A stretch of 5,641 nucleotides of DNA from Chitinophagaceae bacterium. Lineage in GTDB: Bacteria > Bacteroidota > Bacteroidia > Chitinophagales > Chitinophagaceae. Positions within the stretch are counted from its first letter, which is position 1. Every line of letters starts with the position of its first letter. The stretch spans positions 1-5,641 of the forward strand of contig JAEUVL010000101.1 in the NCBI GenBank assembly GCA_016786965.1, written 5' to 3'. The position numbers and the translations under genes are program-made. The notes below the pieces were generated by a model. It worked only from the letters and a program-made list of their open reading frames with translations. It had not been told where the DNA came from and ran no database searches. Shown piece by piece: positions 1-5,641 of the stretch.

Positions 1-1833
1 GGAGATATTTATTCTTACGGTGAGTGGTCTGCCAACCTTAAAGCTACTTACCGTAAAAGATATAAGTACAGTGGAGGTTTTGTGTTGAGTACCCGGTCTT
101 CCAAACTCAACTTTAAGAATGACCCCGACTTCTCCAAGACAAGAGTCTTCAATGTATCATGGAACCATTCAATGGACAGCAAGGCCCGGCCCGGGGTTAA
201 TTTTTCCGCCAGTGTAAATGCCGGATCTACCAAGTTTAACCGACTGATCCCCAATAATCCCTTTGTTAATTATGAAAACCTCCTGGGATCTTCTATCACC
301 TACAGCAAAACCTGGAAGGATAAACCTTTTAATCTTTCCTTAAGCGCCAGTCACTCACAAAATAATTCTCTCCGTTTGATCAATATCACTTTACCCAACG
401 GTGCATTTACTGTTAGTACTATTTATCCTTTCCAGGGTAAGAATTCAAGCGGTACGGGTAAATGGTATGAGAAACTGGGTGTGGCGTATAATGGCAGCTT
501 CAATAATACCGTGAGCTTTTATGATTCACTCACCTATGGTAAAAACGGGGTAAAGCCTTTTTTCAAACACCTGCTTGACACCGCACAATGGACAGCACAA
601 CACAGTATTCCGATCACTTTATCGTTGCCTCCCATTTTGGGAGGCCGGATCATCGTATCTCCGGGAGTGAATTATGGGATGACTTGGATACAAAGGGTAA
701 CCAACTATTACTGGAATGCCGCTCTTAAAAAAGTGGATACGGTTACTTCGAAAGGACTTTATATTGATCAGCAGGGTAGTACTTCGTTGAGTTTTAATAC
801 GGCGCTGTTTGGCACTTACCAGTTCAAGAAATCAAAGATCATTGCTATCCGCCATGTGATAAGGCCCACCGTGGCTTTCAGTTATACGCCTGACCTTAAC
901 AAGGGGCATATCAAAAGCTCGCAGGTGGATACTACCGGCAAAGTATTGTACTATAATGAGATTGGCGGCTACTTCTTATACAATACAGCTACACGCCGGT
1001 CGGCAGCTATGAGTTTTGGGGTGGATAATAACCTCGAAATGAAAGTAAGAGTGAAGAAGGATACGGCTGCCGCTGCGGATGCAAAAGACAGTAAGAAAGT
1101 AAAACTGATAGAAGGTTTCGGCTTTAATGGTTCGTATGATTTTATCCGGGACTCCATGAATCTGTCACCCATCAGTATTTATTTCAGGACCACACTTTTT
1201 GAAAAGATCAGTATCAACGGGCAAACATCATTAAATCCCTACCAGTCAGATGCCAGGGGATTTGATATTGCCAAATACGCCTGGCAGGGTGGCAAGTTCA
1301 AACTGGGAAGGCTTACTACCGGTAATCTTTCTGTCAGTACCAACTTTCAGAGCAAACCCAAAGACCCGAAGAAGGACGCAGAGCGGAAAAAACAAAGCCA
1401 GCAGCGCCTGGGTGATCCTACACTGATAGCTGATCAGCAACGGCTGCTGGAATACATGCAGCAAAATCCCTCTGAGTTTGTTGATTTTAATATTTCCTGG
1501 CAGTTGGGCTTCAGCTATTCACTGTCATTTGTAAACAGGCCCAAACCCGATTTCAGCGGGTTTGAAAATGATTTCACTTCCGGTCTCAGTTTCAACGGCA
1601 GTTTTAATCTTACCCCCAAGTGGAAATTATCGAGCAGCGGCAGTTATGATTTTGATACTAAGAAAGTGCAATATCTCACATTGTCCATCAACAGGGATAT
1701 GCACTGCTGGCAATTATCTATCAATGTTATTCCGGTAGGCTTTACCCGGTCATTCAATTTTACGATCAGCCCCAAGGCAGGTTTATTGCAGGACCTGAAG
1801 ATCAACCGTACAAGAAACTTCTCCAGTTTCTAG
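1..1833 (+). CDS. lptD: LPS-assembly outer membrane protein LptD, Bacteroidota type (5' end missing)
   Basis: The frame is open from the first base (it begins GDIYSYGEWSANLK) through the TAG at 1831-1833, so the window holds 610 codons of a longer gene; the GTG at 82 is an internal valine, not a start. LptD is the outer-membrane beta-barrel that receives LPS from the periplasmic Lpt bridge and inserts it into the outer leaflet. The sequence shows many short amphipathic strands rich in Ser, Asn, Thr and aromatics, separated by polar turns, and almost no cysteine (one, residue 569 of the window frame). The stretch RHVIRPTVAFSYTPD (about residues 284-298) and the C-terminal MHCWQLSINVIP (about 567-578), followed by a last strand and a terminal Phe, resemble what I recall of Bacteroidota LptD homologues. 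Two lysine-rich polar insertions lie at about 350-370 and 451-497. The N-terminal OstA-like periplasmic domain must lie upstream. The main alternative is another large barrel of unknown substrate. Confidence 0.82.
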   Translation, partial: GDIYSYGEWSANLKATYRKRYKYSGGFVLSTRSSKLNFKNDPDFSKTRVFNVSWNHSMDSKARPGVNFSASVNAGSTKFNRLIPNNPFVNYENLLGSSITYSKTWKDKPFNLSLSASHSQNNSLRLINITLPNGAFTVSTIYPFQGKNSSGTGKWYEKLGVAYNGSFNNTVSFYDSLTYGKNGVKPFFKHLLDTAQWTAQHSIPITLSLPPILGGRIIVSPGVNYGMTWIQRVTNYYWNAALKKVDTVTSKGLYIDQQGSTSLSFNTALFGTYQFKKSKIIAIRHVIRPTVAFSYTPDLNKGHIKSSQVDTTGKVLYYNEIGGYFLYNTATRRSAAMSFGVDNNLEMKVRVKKDTAAAADAKDSKKVKLIEGFGFNGSYDFIRDSMNLSPISIYFRTTLFEKISINGQTSLNPYQSDARGFDIAKYAWQGGKFKLGRLTTGNLSVSTNFQSKPKDPKKDAERKKQSQQRLGDPTLIADQQRLLEYMQQNPSEFVDFNISWQLGFSYSLSFVNRPKPDFSGFENDFTSGLSFNGSFNLTPKWKLSSSGSYDFDTKKVQYLTLSINRDMHCWQLSINVIPVGFTRSFNFTISPKAGLLQDLKINRTRNFSSF

Positions 1834-2567
1834 TTACTATGGCTTGAATAATACTCACTCATCACTGCAAAAACCTTTTCTCTTAATTGCTCGGTCGTTT
1901 GTCCGTTTACTTCTATTGGCGGAAGAAAATGTATTTCGATCTTGCCCGGCCAGAACCAGAAAGGTTTGGTGGCAGGCAATACTTTTTTTGTATTGAATAT
2001 TACTGAAGGGATGATGGCTTTATTAGTTTCCACTGCGAGGCGGAAAGCTCCGTCATGAAATTTCTTCAGCGGCTCATTCGTCCGGTTACGGGTGCCTTCC
2101 GGGTATATACACATGTGGATATGGCTGCGCAATATGGCTTTCATTTTTTCGAAACTCTGGCGGCGGCTGAGTTCGCTTTTACGGTTTACGAGTAAGGCTC
2201 CTTTCATATAAAAGAAGCCGAAGAGAGGAACTTTGGCAAAAGATGATTTGGCAATCGTTTTATTAGGCCCCGGAATGAAAGGAGAGGAGAGCGGTACATC
2301 CAGCAGCGAATTGTGATTACAGGTAACAATATAAGTGTCTCCTTTTTTGAAATGTTCTTTCCCTTTAATAGCGAAAGGGCAACCCACCAGGCGCAGCCAT
2401 ATATGCATCCACAGCCGGGCCACTTTTATAAAATAATCCTGTCCTTTAGGATCAGGGATCAGCCAGGCGATCATAGAAGGAATAAAAATGACCAGGAAAG
2501 TGAGTATAAAAGTAAGCATGGCCCAAAGGGCCAGTATTCTTGCCAGTATATCTTTTACAATGCGCAT
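1830..2567 (-). CDS. plsC: 1-acyl-sn-glycerol-3-phosphate acyltransferase (PlsC/AGPAT family)
   Basis: A 245-residue membrane-bound acyltransferase that most likely adds the second acyl chain to lysophosphatidic acid, giving phosphatidic acid for phospholipid synthesis at the inner membrane. Family motifs are in the usual order: the catalytic H-x4-D as HNSLLD (His85, Asp90), block II as GALLVNRK (123-130), block III EGTR (157-160) in YPEGTRNRT, and block IV IIPSVI (185-190). A hydrophobic segment at about residues 10-37 should anchor it. I chose the ATG at 2567 (MRIVKDILAR) because it lies one base after the ung stop, has a GGAG eight bases upstream, and gives the normal family length. The frame stays open to an ATG at 2711, but that would add 48 residues translated out of frame through ung. 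It is the last gene of a tight cluster. The acceptor cannot be fixed from sequence; a related lysolipid acyltransferase (for example ornithine-lipid type) is possible. Confidence 0.9.
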   Translation of the reverse strand: MRIVKDILARILALWAMLTFILTFLVIFIPSMIAWLIPDPKGQDYFIKVARLWMHIWLRLVGCPFAIKGKEHFKKGDTYIVTCNHNSLLDVPLSSPFIPGPNKTIAKSSFAKVPLFGFFYMKGALLVNRKSELSRRQSFEKMKAILRSHIHMCIYPEGTRNRTNEPLKKFHDGAFRLAVETNKAIIPSVIFNTKKVLPATKPFWFWPGKIEIHFLPPIEVNGQTTEQLREKVFAVMSEYYSSHSN

Positions 2568-2568
2568 A

Positions 2569-3240
2569 TTATAAACTCCAGTCGATTGGATCGATACCTT
2601 TTGATGCAAGGTATTCATTGGTTTTGGAAAAATGTTTGCAACCAAAAAATCCGGCATGGGCAGAAAGCGGCGAAGGATGAACGGAGCGAAGTACCAGGTG
2701 CTTGCTTTCATCGATCAGAACCCTTTTTTCCTGGGCAAATTTGCCCCACAGAATAAATACCACATTCTTTTTGCCTTCTGATATTTTTTTTATCACGGTA
2801 TCGGTAAACTCCGCCCAGCCGATCTTCGCATGGCTCATCGGTTCACCAGCCCTAACAGTGAGCGAAGCATTTAATAAAAAAACACCTTGCTCAGCCCAAT
2901 GTGTGAGGTTTCCGTGGTTGGGCACCGGTACACCAATATCATCCTGCAGTTCTTTGAAAATATTGATCAGCGAGGGAGGAGGAGGCACTCCGTTTTGCAC
3001 TGAAAAGCAAAGCCCATGTGCCTGCCTGGGTCCATGATAGGGGTCTTGTCCCAATATCACCACTTTCACTTTATCAAAAGGGGTGGTATTGAAGGCATTG
3101 AAAATAACACTGCCGGGCGGGTAAATGACCTTGCCTTGAGATTTCTCTGTTTTAATATGCAGGGCGATCTGCTGAAAATAGGGTTTATTAAATTCGGCCT
3201 TCAATACTTCTTTCCAAGAGGCTTCAATCCTGACGTCCAT
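2569..3240 (-). CDS. ung: Uracil-DNA glycosylase, family 1 (UNG)
   Basis: A complete 223-residue family 1 uracil-DNA glycosylase, which removes uracil arising from cytosine deamination or dUTP incorporation and starts base-excision repair. All signature parts are present: the water-activating loop GQDPYHGP (64-71, catalytic Asp66), the uracil-stacking Phe79 in GLCFSV, Asn124 in FLLNASLTV that reads the base, the Pro-rich loop PPPPS (86-90), and the minor-groove loop HPSPLS (188-193) with catalytic His188 and the intercalating Leu192. Length matches typical bacterial UNG (about 220-230 residues). The ATG at 3240 lies inside the last codons of the upstream membrane-protein gene (17-nt overlap), with a purine-rich AAAAGAAAAG just ahead of it. 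The stop is one base before plsC. No missing residues or frame damage are seen, so it should be active. Confidence 0.98.
   Translation of the reverse strand: MDVRIEASWKEVLKAEFNKPYFQQIALHIKTEKSQGKVIYPPGSVIFNAFNTTPFDKVKVVILGQDPYHGPRQAHGLCFSVQNGVPPPPSLINIFKELQDDIGVPVPNHGNLTHWAEQGVFLLNASLTVRAGEPMSHAKIGWAEFTDTVIKKISEGKKNVVFILWGKFAQEKRVLIDESKHLVLRSVHPSPLSAHAGFFGCKHFSKTNEYLASKGIDPIDWSL
2576..2579 (-). promoter_or_regulatory. Shine-Dalgarno site for plsC, inside the end of ung
   Basis: On the minus strand GGAG falls within the Trp221-Ser222 codons of ung, eight bases before the plsC ATG. It is the clearest ribosome-binding site in the window and decides the plsC start. The position implies that ribosomes finishing ung expose or hand over to the plsC start (translational coupling), which is inference from geometry. 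Confidence 0.6.
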
Positions 3241-3718
3241 AAACAGCTTTTCTTTTTATTTTTTCGGCCAGTAAGATATATAAAACTACCCATGCCAGCA
3301 GAAAGGGAAGCCAGACAATGGCCGGCATTCCTGTAAGCGGTCCTCCCAGCAGGAAGATGATAGTAGGGTCTTTAGCGCCCAGGTAAGCCAGCAGGAATAC
3401 GAGGTACACAAGGGCTGTGATCAATAAGAACCACAAATGATAATTAACGATCTGTCCGATGCTGAACTTCAACTGATGTCTGAAAGAGAGGCGGAACAAC
3501 AGTACTATCGTAAGAAACTGAACCAATGTATAAATGAATCCCTGTACCAATCCGAGTTTCAGGAAACTGCCAAGAGGCATATTTCCATAAATGATCTGTT
3601 TGCCATCCGTAACCTGAAGAAACTTAAGAAAACCAAATGAAATGGCAGCCCCGTATAAGAAAGAAACCAGGAAAAGACCCGCAAATAGCAATAAAAAGAA
3701 TTTGTACAGCCGCTGCAT
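3224..3718 (-). CDS. Four-helix integral membrane protein of unknown function
   Basis: A 164-residue, very hydrophobic protein with four predicted membrane segments at about residues 7-30, 52-76, 93-113 and 133-152, and a basic cytoplasmic-looking tail (EKIKRKAVYGRQD). No catalytic motif, signal peptidase site or metal-binding cluster is apparent, and I do not recognise the family. Codon-level continuity, an intact frame, and overlap of its last 17 bases with the ung start argue that it is a real gene and the first member of the membrane protein-ung-plsC transcript. The chosen ATG at 3718 is the first in frame and places the first membrane helix right at the N terminus. Upstream on the minus strand there is an AT-rich leader ending CTTTATTTTTACCCC, without a Shine-Dalgarno match or a recognisable TAnnTTTG element. 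A role linked to envelope lipids could be guessed only from its neighbour plsC. Confidence 0.8.
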   Translation of the reverse strand: MQRLYKFFLLLFAGLFLVSFLYGAAISFGFLKFLQVTDGKQIIYGNMPLGSFLKLGLVQGFIYTLVQFLTIVLLFRLSFRHQLKFSIGQIVNYHLWFLLITALVYLVFLLAYLGAKDPTIIFLLGGPLTGMPAIVWLPFLLAWVVLYILLAEKIKRKAVYGRQD

Positions 3719-3794
3719 GGGGTAAAAATAAAGAAGCTATGGTAAAAGCAGTGGTATTAATTGGTCATAAAGCCCCATAATACCGGCTTTTTTG

Positions 3795-3825
3795 TTTGCC
3801 AGCTACCGTAAAAAATTTATCTTTG
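3795..3825 (+). promoter_or_regulatory. Bacteroidota-type housekeeping promoter for tRNA-Arg
   Basis: TTTG at 3795-3798, a 19-bp spacer, then TATCTTTG at 3818-3825. This matches the known Bacteroidota primary-sigma consensus (TTTG, 19-21 bp, TAnnTTTG) at every specified base. Transcription should start a few bases after 3825, leaving a short 5' leader of roughly 10-14 nt before the mature tRNA at 3844 for RNase P to remove. Confidence 0.8.
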
Positions 3826-3843
3826 CGACCGGTCTGAAAAAAT

Positions 3844-3917
3844 GGTCCGGTAGCTCAGCTGAATAGAGCACAAACCTTCTAAGTTTGGGGTCATTGGTTT
3901 GAATCCAATCCGGATCA
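3844..3917 (+). tRNA. tRNA-Arg (anticodon UCU)
   Basis: A complete cloverleaf. The acceptor stem pairs GGTCCGG (3844-3850) with CCGGATC (3910-3916), including one G-U wobble. The D stem is GCTC/GAGC (3853-3856, 3866-3869), the anticodon stem CAAAC/GTTTG (3871-3875, 3883-3887) with loop CTTCTAA and anticodon TCT at 3878-3880. The variable loop is GGGTC, and the T stem ATTGG/CCAAT (3893-3897, 3905-3909) closes the loop TTTGAAT. The discriminator is A3917; CCA is not encoded (CGA follows), so the tail must be added by nucleotidyltransferase. The anticodon decodes AGA/AGG arginine codons. Oddity: the D loop reads AGCTGAATA and the T loop TTTGAAT, so position 19 is A and position 56 is U in place of the usual G19 and C56. 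The two changes preserve a Watson-Crick elbow pair, which argues against random decay. Confidence 0.97.
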
Positions 3918-3919
3918 CG

Positions 3920-3953
3920 AAAAGCAACTCATCATGGGTTGCTTTTTTATTTT
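3920..3953 (+). terminator. Intrinsic terminator of the tRNA-Arg gene
   Basis: AAAAGCAACTC (3920-3930) pairs with GGGTTGCTTTT (3936-3946) across a five-base ATCAT loop, an 11-bp stem with one G-U wobble. The T-rich run 3943-3953 (six T, A, four T) follows. It begins only two bases after the discriminator base, so the tRNA is probably transcribed alone and the downstream gene at 4100 needs its own promoter. Confidence 0.88.
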
Positions 3954-4099
3954 AGCCAGGGTAATTACCCATGATAAAGGTCCATTTAACGAATCTTTTT
4001 TTAACTCTGTTACCGCTATAACAAAAGATATAGTAGCTTTCCTGCTGTGTCAAGCCTGCCTGATACGTGTAATTGGTTTAAACACTTCAATTATCGGTC

Positions 4100-4891
4100 A
4101 TGAAAAGTAAACTGCTGATCATTTCAACAACATTACTCAGTGTGCTGACCCTTCAGACCAATGCTCAACCAGGCACAGGATATTCAGATGTTTCCATCAT
4201 CCTGAAGGCAGATACCCTTACAAGATCAGTTCTGATCAGCAACATAATGGAGAATAAAGCTGGTGATCAGTCTCCTTTTATTGGGGCCGCCTATTGGTCT
4301 GATAGCTCAAATAAGTTTCGCTGCCGTTCATTATTGTCTTTTAACTATGGGATATTGCCCACCATGATAAAGCCTGAGCAGATCGTGAGGGCGGAACTGG
4401 TCTTATATCCTTTAGAATTACAAACAACTACAGGACGATCTTCCAATACACCTAATACTTTAATTGTAAGGAGGATACTGGAGCCATGGGAAGATTCACT
4501 GGCCAGTTGGTCGAATCAGCCGCTGGCAGATACCCGCAGCGAGTCAGCAAAACAATTACCCCAAAAGAAGAAAGAAACAGCAGTAAAGTTCAACGTAACG
4601 GGAATCGTGAAGGATATGTTTCAGTATGGTAACAACGGGTTCCTCATCAGTAATTTGGATTCGCTTTCTACGGCTTACACTCAGTGGTTTGCCTCTGCCC
4701 GCTATGATGATGAGAGTATCCGTCCGGCATTATTGCTTACTGTAGCTGTTCCCTATTCTTTGCGAAATGATCCCGGCATCCCGCCATTACCAATGACAGC
4801 CAGCGACCGGGCAGAATTGATGCAAACCTATTTCAGGCCGGAGCCGGTAACCACTACACCGCCTGTTCCCAAGGAACCCATAAAAGAGTAA
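4100..4891 (+). CDS. Secreted DNRLRE/CBM96-like domain protein
   Basis: A 263-residue exported protein. Residues 1-23 form a signal peptide (MKSK, hydrophobic core, then TNAQ), with cleavage expected around Ala22-Gln23. The rest matches the pattern of the DNRLRE (CBM96-like) beta-sandwich: a RSLLSFNYG strand (76-84) corresponding to the usual 'R.L..FD', VRAELVLYP (96-104) corresponding to '..A.L.L', W130 and W137 in EPWEDSLASWSNQP (128-141) corresponding to 'W.E..vtW.n.P', FNVTGIVKDM (164-173) corresponding to 'fDvT..V..', NNGFLIS (178-184), and SIRPALLLTV (206-215) at the end. Known family members are surface or extracellular modules, some binding polysaccharide. After the domain comes a Pro/Thr-rich tail (about 220-263) with no type IX secretion sorting domain and no lipobox, so a periplasmic or freely secreted product is likely. 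No enzyme domain is attached. The ATG at 4100 has no Shine-Dalgarno match; the preceding 146 bp of intergenic DNA has only a weak promoter-like TAGCTTTC at 4034-4041. Confidence 0.75.
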   Translation: MKSKLLIISTTLLSVLTLQTNAQPGTGYSDVSIILKADTLTRSVLISNIMENKAGDQSPFIGAAYWSDSSNKFRCRSLLSFNYGILPTMIKPEQIVRAELVLYPLELQTTTGRSSNTPNTLIVRRILEPWEDSLASWSNQPLADTRSESAKQLPQKKKETAVKFNVTGIVKDMFQYGNNGFLISNLDSLSTAYTQWFASARYDDESIRPALLLTVAVPYSLRNDPGIPPLPMTASDRAELMQTYFRPEPVTTTPPVPKEPIKE

Positions 4892-4936
4892 TAAAAGACA
4901 TGGTGAAATGGAACAGGGCCGTCGTACATCATCCGG

Positions 4937-5449
4937 TCATTTCCCTGCGATCCTGAATCCATCCAGGAAAAGGTTTATTTTGCTTTCCGGCAATTCCTTT
5001 TTACTATAGGCATACAGGAAGCCGATGTATTTCCCATCTGTCCAGGCCTTTATCTTCCAGTTATTTTGTTCTTTATCTTCCCAGTAGTCGAGTATGCCAC
5101 GGGTGTTCTCATTATTGTTCAGCCGGTGCCCTTTGCCGTATCCCGCCGACTTGGTGATCTCAAAATTCGCTTTCAGGAAATCTGCATATTGAATGATCAG
5201 GCTTTCAGCCATATCAAGGTCCGTTACCGGTGATAGCAATTTTACACAGATCACTCCATAGCTCACCCCATCCTGTGTACATTCTCCTGCATAAACAGTG
5301 GAAGAATCCTGGCTTTTCGACAGATCAAATGTTGGACCGCAGTAGATATAAGCAGAACAACCGGAAGCTCCTATGGAGTATTTCTTCAGCGTTTGGCTGA
5401 AACAGCAGTGAACCGTCAACAACAGGAAGGCAAGAAAAAAATGTTTCAT
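4937..5449 (-). CDS. Small exported cysteine-containing protein of unknown function (complete paralogue)
   Basis: A 170-residue protein with a clear N-terminal signal peptide (MKHFFLAFLLLTVHCCFSQ, cleavage near residue 18-19). The TVHC sequence before Cys15 is a poor lipobox, so signal peptidase I processing is more likely than lipidation. The mature part keeps four cysteines (31, 37, 57, 68), enough for two disulfides in the periplasm, and ends in a conserved-looking block GILDYWED...WKIKAWTDGKYIGFLYAYS (118-149). I do not recognise the family. The same block recurs at about 57% identity (30 of 53 aligned residues, counted by eye) in the partial gene immediately upstream, so the two are tandem duplicates, separated by 25 bp and probably cotranscribed. 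The ATG at 5449 is the only start that gives a whole signal peptide; there is no Shine-Dalgarno match. Its stop lies 45 bp from the convergent stop of the 4100-4891 gene, with no visible terminator between. Confidence 0.8.
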   Translation of the reverse strand: MKHFFLAFLLLTVHCCFSQTLKKYSIGASGCSAYIYCGPTFDLSKSQDSSTVYAGECTQDGVSYGVICVKLLSPVTDLDMAESLIIQYADFLKANFEITKSAGYGKGHRLNNNENTRGILDYWEDKEQNNWKIKAWTDGKYIGFLYAYSKKELPESKINLFLDGFRIAGK

Positions 5450-5474
5450 CAGTTATGGGTATCTAAAGTGTTAG

Positions 5475-5641
5475 TTATTTCATGCCAGGAAACCGCAGCC
5501 CTTCCAGGAATATCTCCGTTCTTTTCTCCGGCAATTCTTTTGCACTGTACATGAACAGCACGCAAATATAAGTGCCGTTTGTCCAGGCTTTTATTTTCCA
5601 TTTATTTTTATCCGCATCTTCCCAGGTATCATAAATACCAC
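5475..5641 (-). CDS. Paralogue of the downstream small exported protein (5' part cut by window edge)
   Basis: Only the last 54 codons and the TAA stop (5475-5477) are in the window; the frame runs open off the right edge. The peptide begins GIYDTWEDADKNKWKIKAWT and continues to the C-terminal FPGMK. It aligns without gaps to the C terminus of the neighbouring protein: shared blocks are WED, WKIKAWT, the G-x-YI pair, KELPE and FL-x-G-x-R. The missing part should hold a signal peptide and, if the copies match fully, the cysteines; neither can be seen here. It is the promoter-proximal member of the pair, so the promoter should lie beyond the window. Function unknown. Confidence 0.8.
   Translation of the reverse strand, partial: GIYDTWEDADKNKWKIKAWTNGTYICVLFMYSAKELPEKRTEIFLEGLRFPGMK

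Noticed and set aside
82..84. GTG as the start of a 583-residue version of the first gene.
   Set aside because: The same frame is open to base 1 with barrel-like sequence (GDIYSYGEWSANLK...), so the GTG is internal and the gene is simply truncated by the window edge.
2568..2711. A 48-residue N-terminal extension of the acyltransferase, starting at 2711.
   Set aside because: It would lie wholly inside ung in another frame, does not look like part of the PlsC family, and a normal start with a good ribosome-binding site exists at 2567.
2313..2756. A 147-codon + strand frame opposite plsC and ung.
   Set aside because: It is antisense to two confidently identified genes, and its peptide is rich in scattered His, Pro and Cys with no recognisable pattern.
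3437..3640. A 67-codon + strand frame giving a charged, soluble-looking peptide.
   Set aside because: It is antisense to the four-helix membrane protein. Reverse reading of hydrophobic codons (middle T) naturally gives charged codons (middle A), and there is no ribosome-binding site or promoter.
3844..3953. tRNA-Arg as an integration site (att) for a mobile element.
   Set aside because: I saw no second copy of the tRNA 3' end in the window, and no integrase or phage genes; the terminator sits directly after the tRNA as in an undisturbed locus.
4034..4041. TAGCTTTC as the -7 element of a promoter for the gene at 4100.
   Set aside because: It misses the final G, no TTTG/TTG lies at the right distance upstream, and it is about 60 bp from the start codon. 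A promoter is needed here, but this one is not well supported.
4076..4083. Palindrome GTTTAAAC upstream of the gene at 4100.
   Set aside because: A single 8-base AT-rich palindrome is expected by chance at this scale, and there is no second site or flanking symmetry to suggest an operator.
4905..4945. Inverted GAAATG/CATTTC and CAGGG/CCCTG pairs between the convergent ends of the DNRLRE gene and the small exported protein gene.
   Set aside because: The arms are short, the loop is long and there is no T-run, so this is not a credible terminator.

Overview
The window looks like chromosomal DNA from a member of the Bacteroidota, most likely Chitinophagaceae (Chitinophaga/Niastella-like). The evidence is a Bacteroidota-type LptD barrel, a promoter of the TTTG-N19-TAnnTTTG class, a tRNA gene with no encoded CCA, secreted proteins with short Bacteroidota-style signal peptides, moderate GC, and generally weak Shine-Dalgarno signals. 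The family assignment below phylum level is inference.

Layout. 1-1833 (+): the 3' two-thirds or so of an LPS-assembly outer-membrane barrel (lptD), cut by the left edge. It meets head-on a three-gene minus-strand cluster transcribed in the order four-helix membrane protein (3718-3224), uracil-DNA glycosylase ung (3240-2569), PlsC-type acyltransferase (2567-1830). These three are packed so tightly (17-nt overlap, then a 1-nt gap) that they are almost certainly one transcript. The lptD and plsC stop codons share one palindromic CTAG.

3719-3843 is a divergent intergenic region holding a near-perfect Bacteroidota housekeeping promoter for a tRNA-Arg(UCU) gene (3844-3917), followed at once by a strong intrinsic terminator (3920-3953). 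Then comes a secreted DNRLRE/CBM96-like protein (4100-4891, +). The right end holds two tandem minus-strand paralogues of a small exported cysteine-containing protein of unknown function, one complete (5449-4937) and one cut by the right edge (5641-5475).

Functionally, the left half concerns envelope biogenesis (LPS insertion, phospholipid acylation) with a DNA-repair gene embedded in the lipid operon. The right half is a tRNA gene next to secreted proteins of unknown role. No phage, transposon, CRISPR, toxin-antitoxin or defence system is visible. The most unusual item is the tRNA: the nearly universal elbow pair G19-C56 is replaced by A19-U56, a compensatory double change. No stretch over 300 bases lacks a gene.
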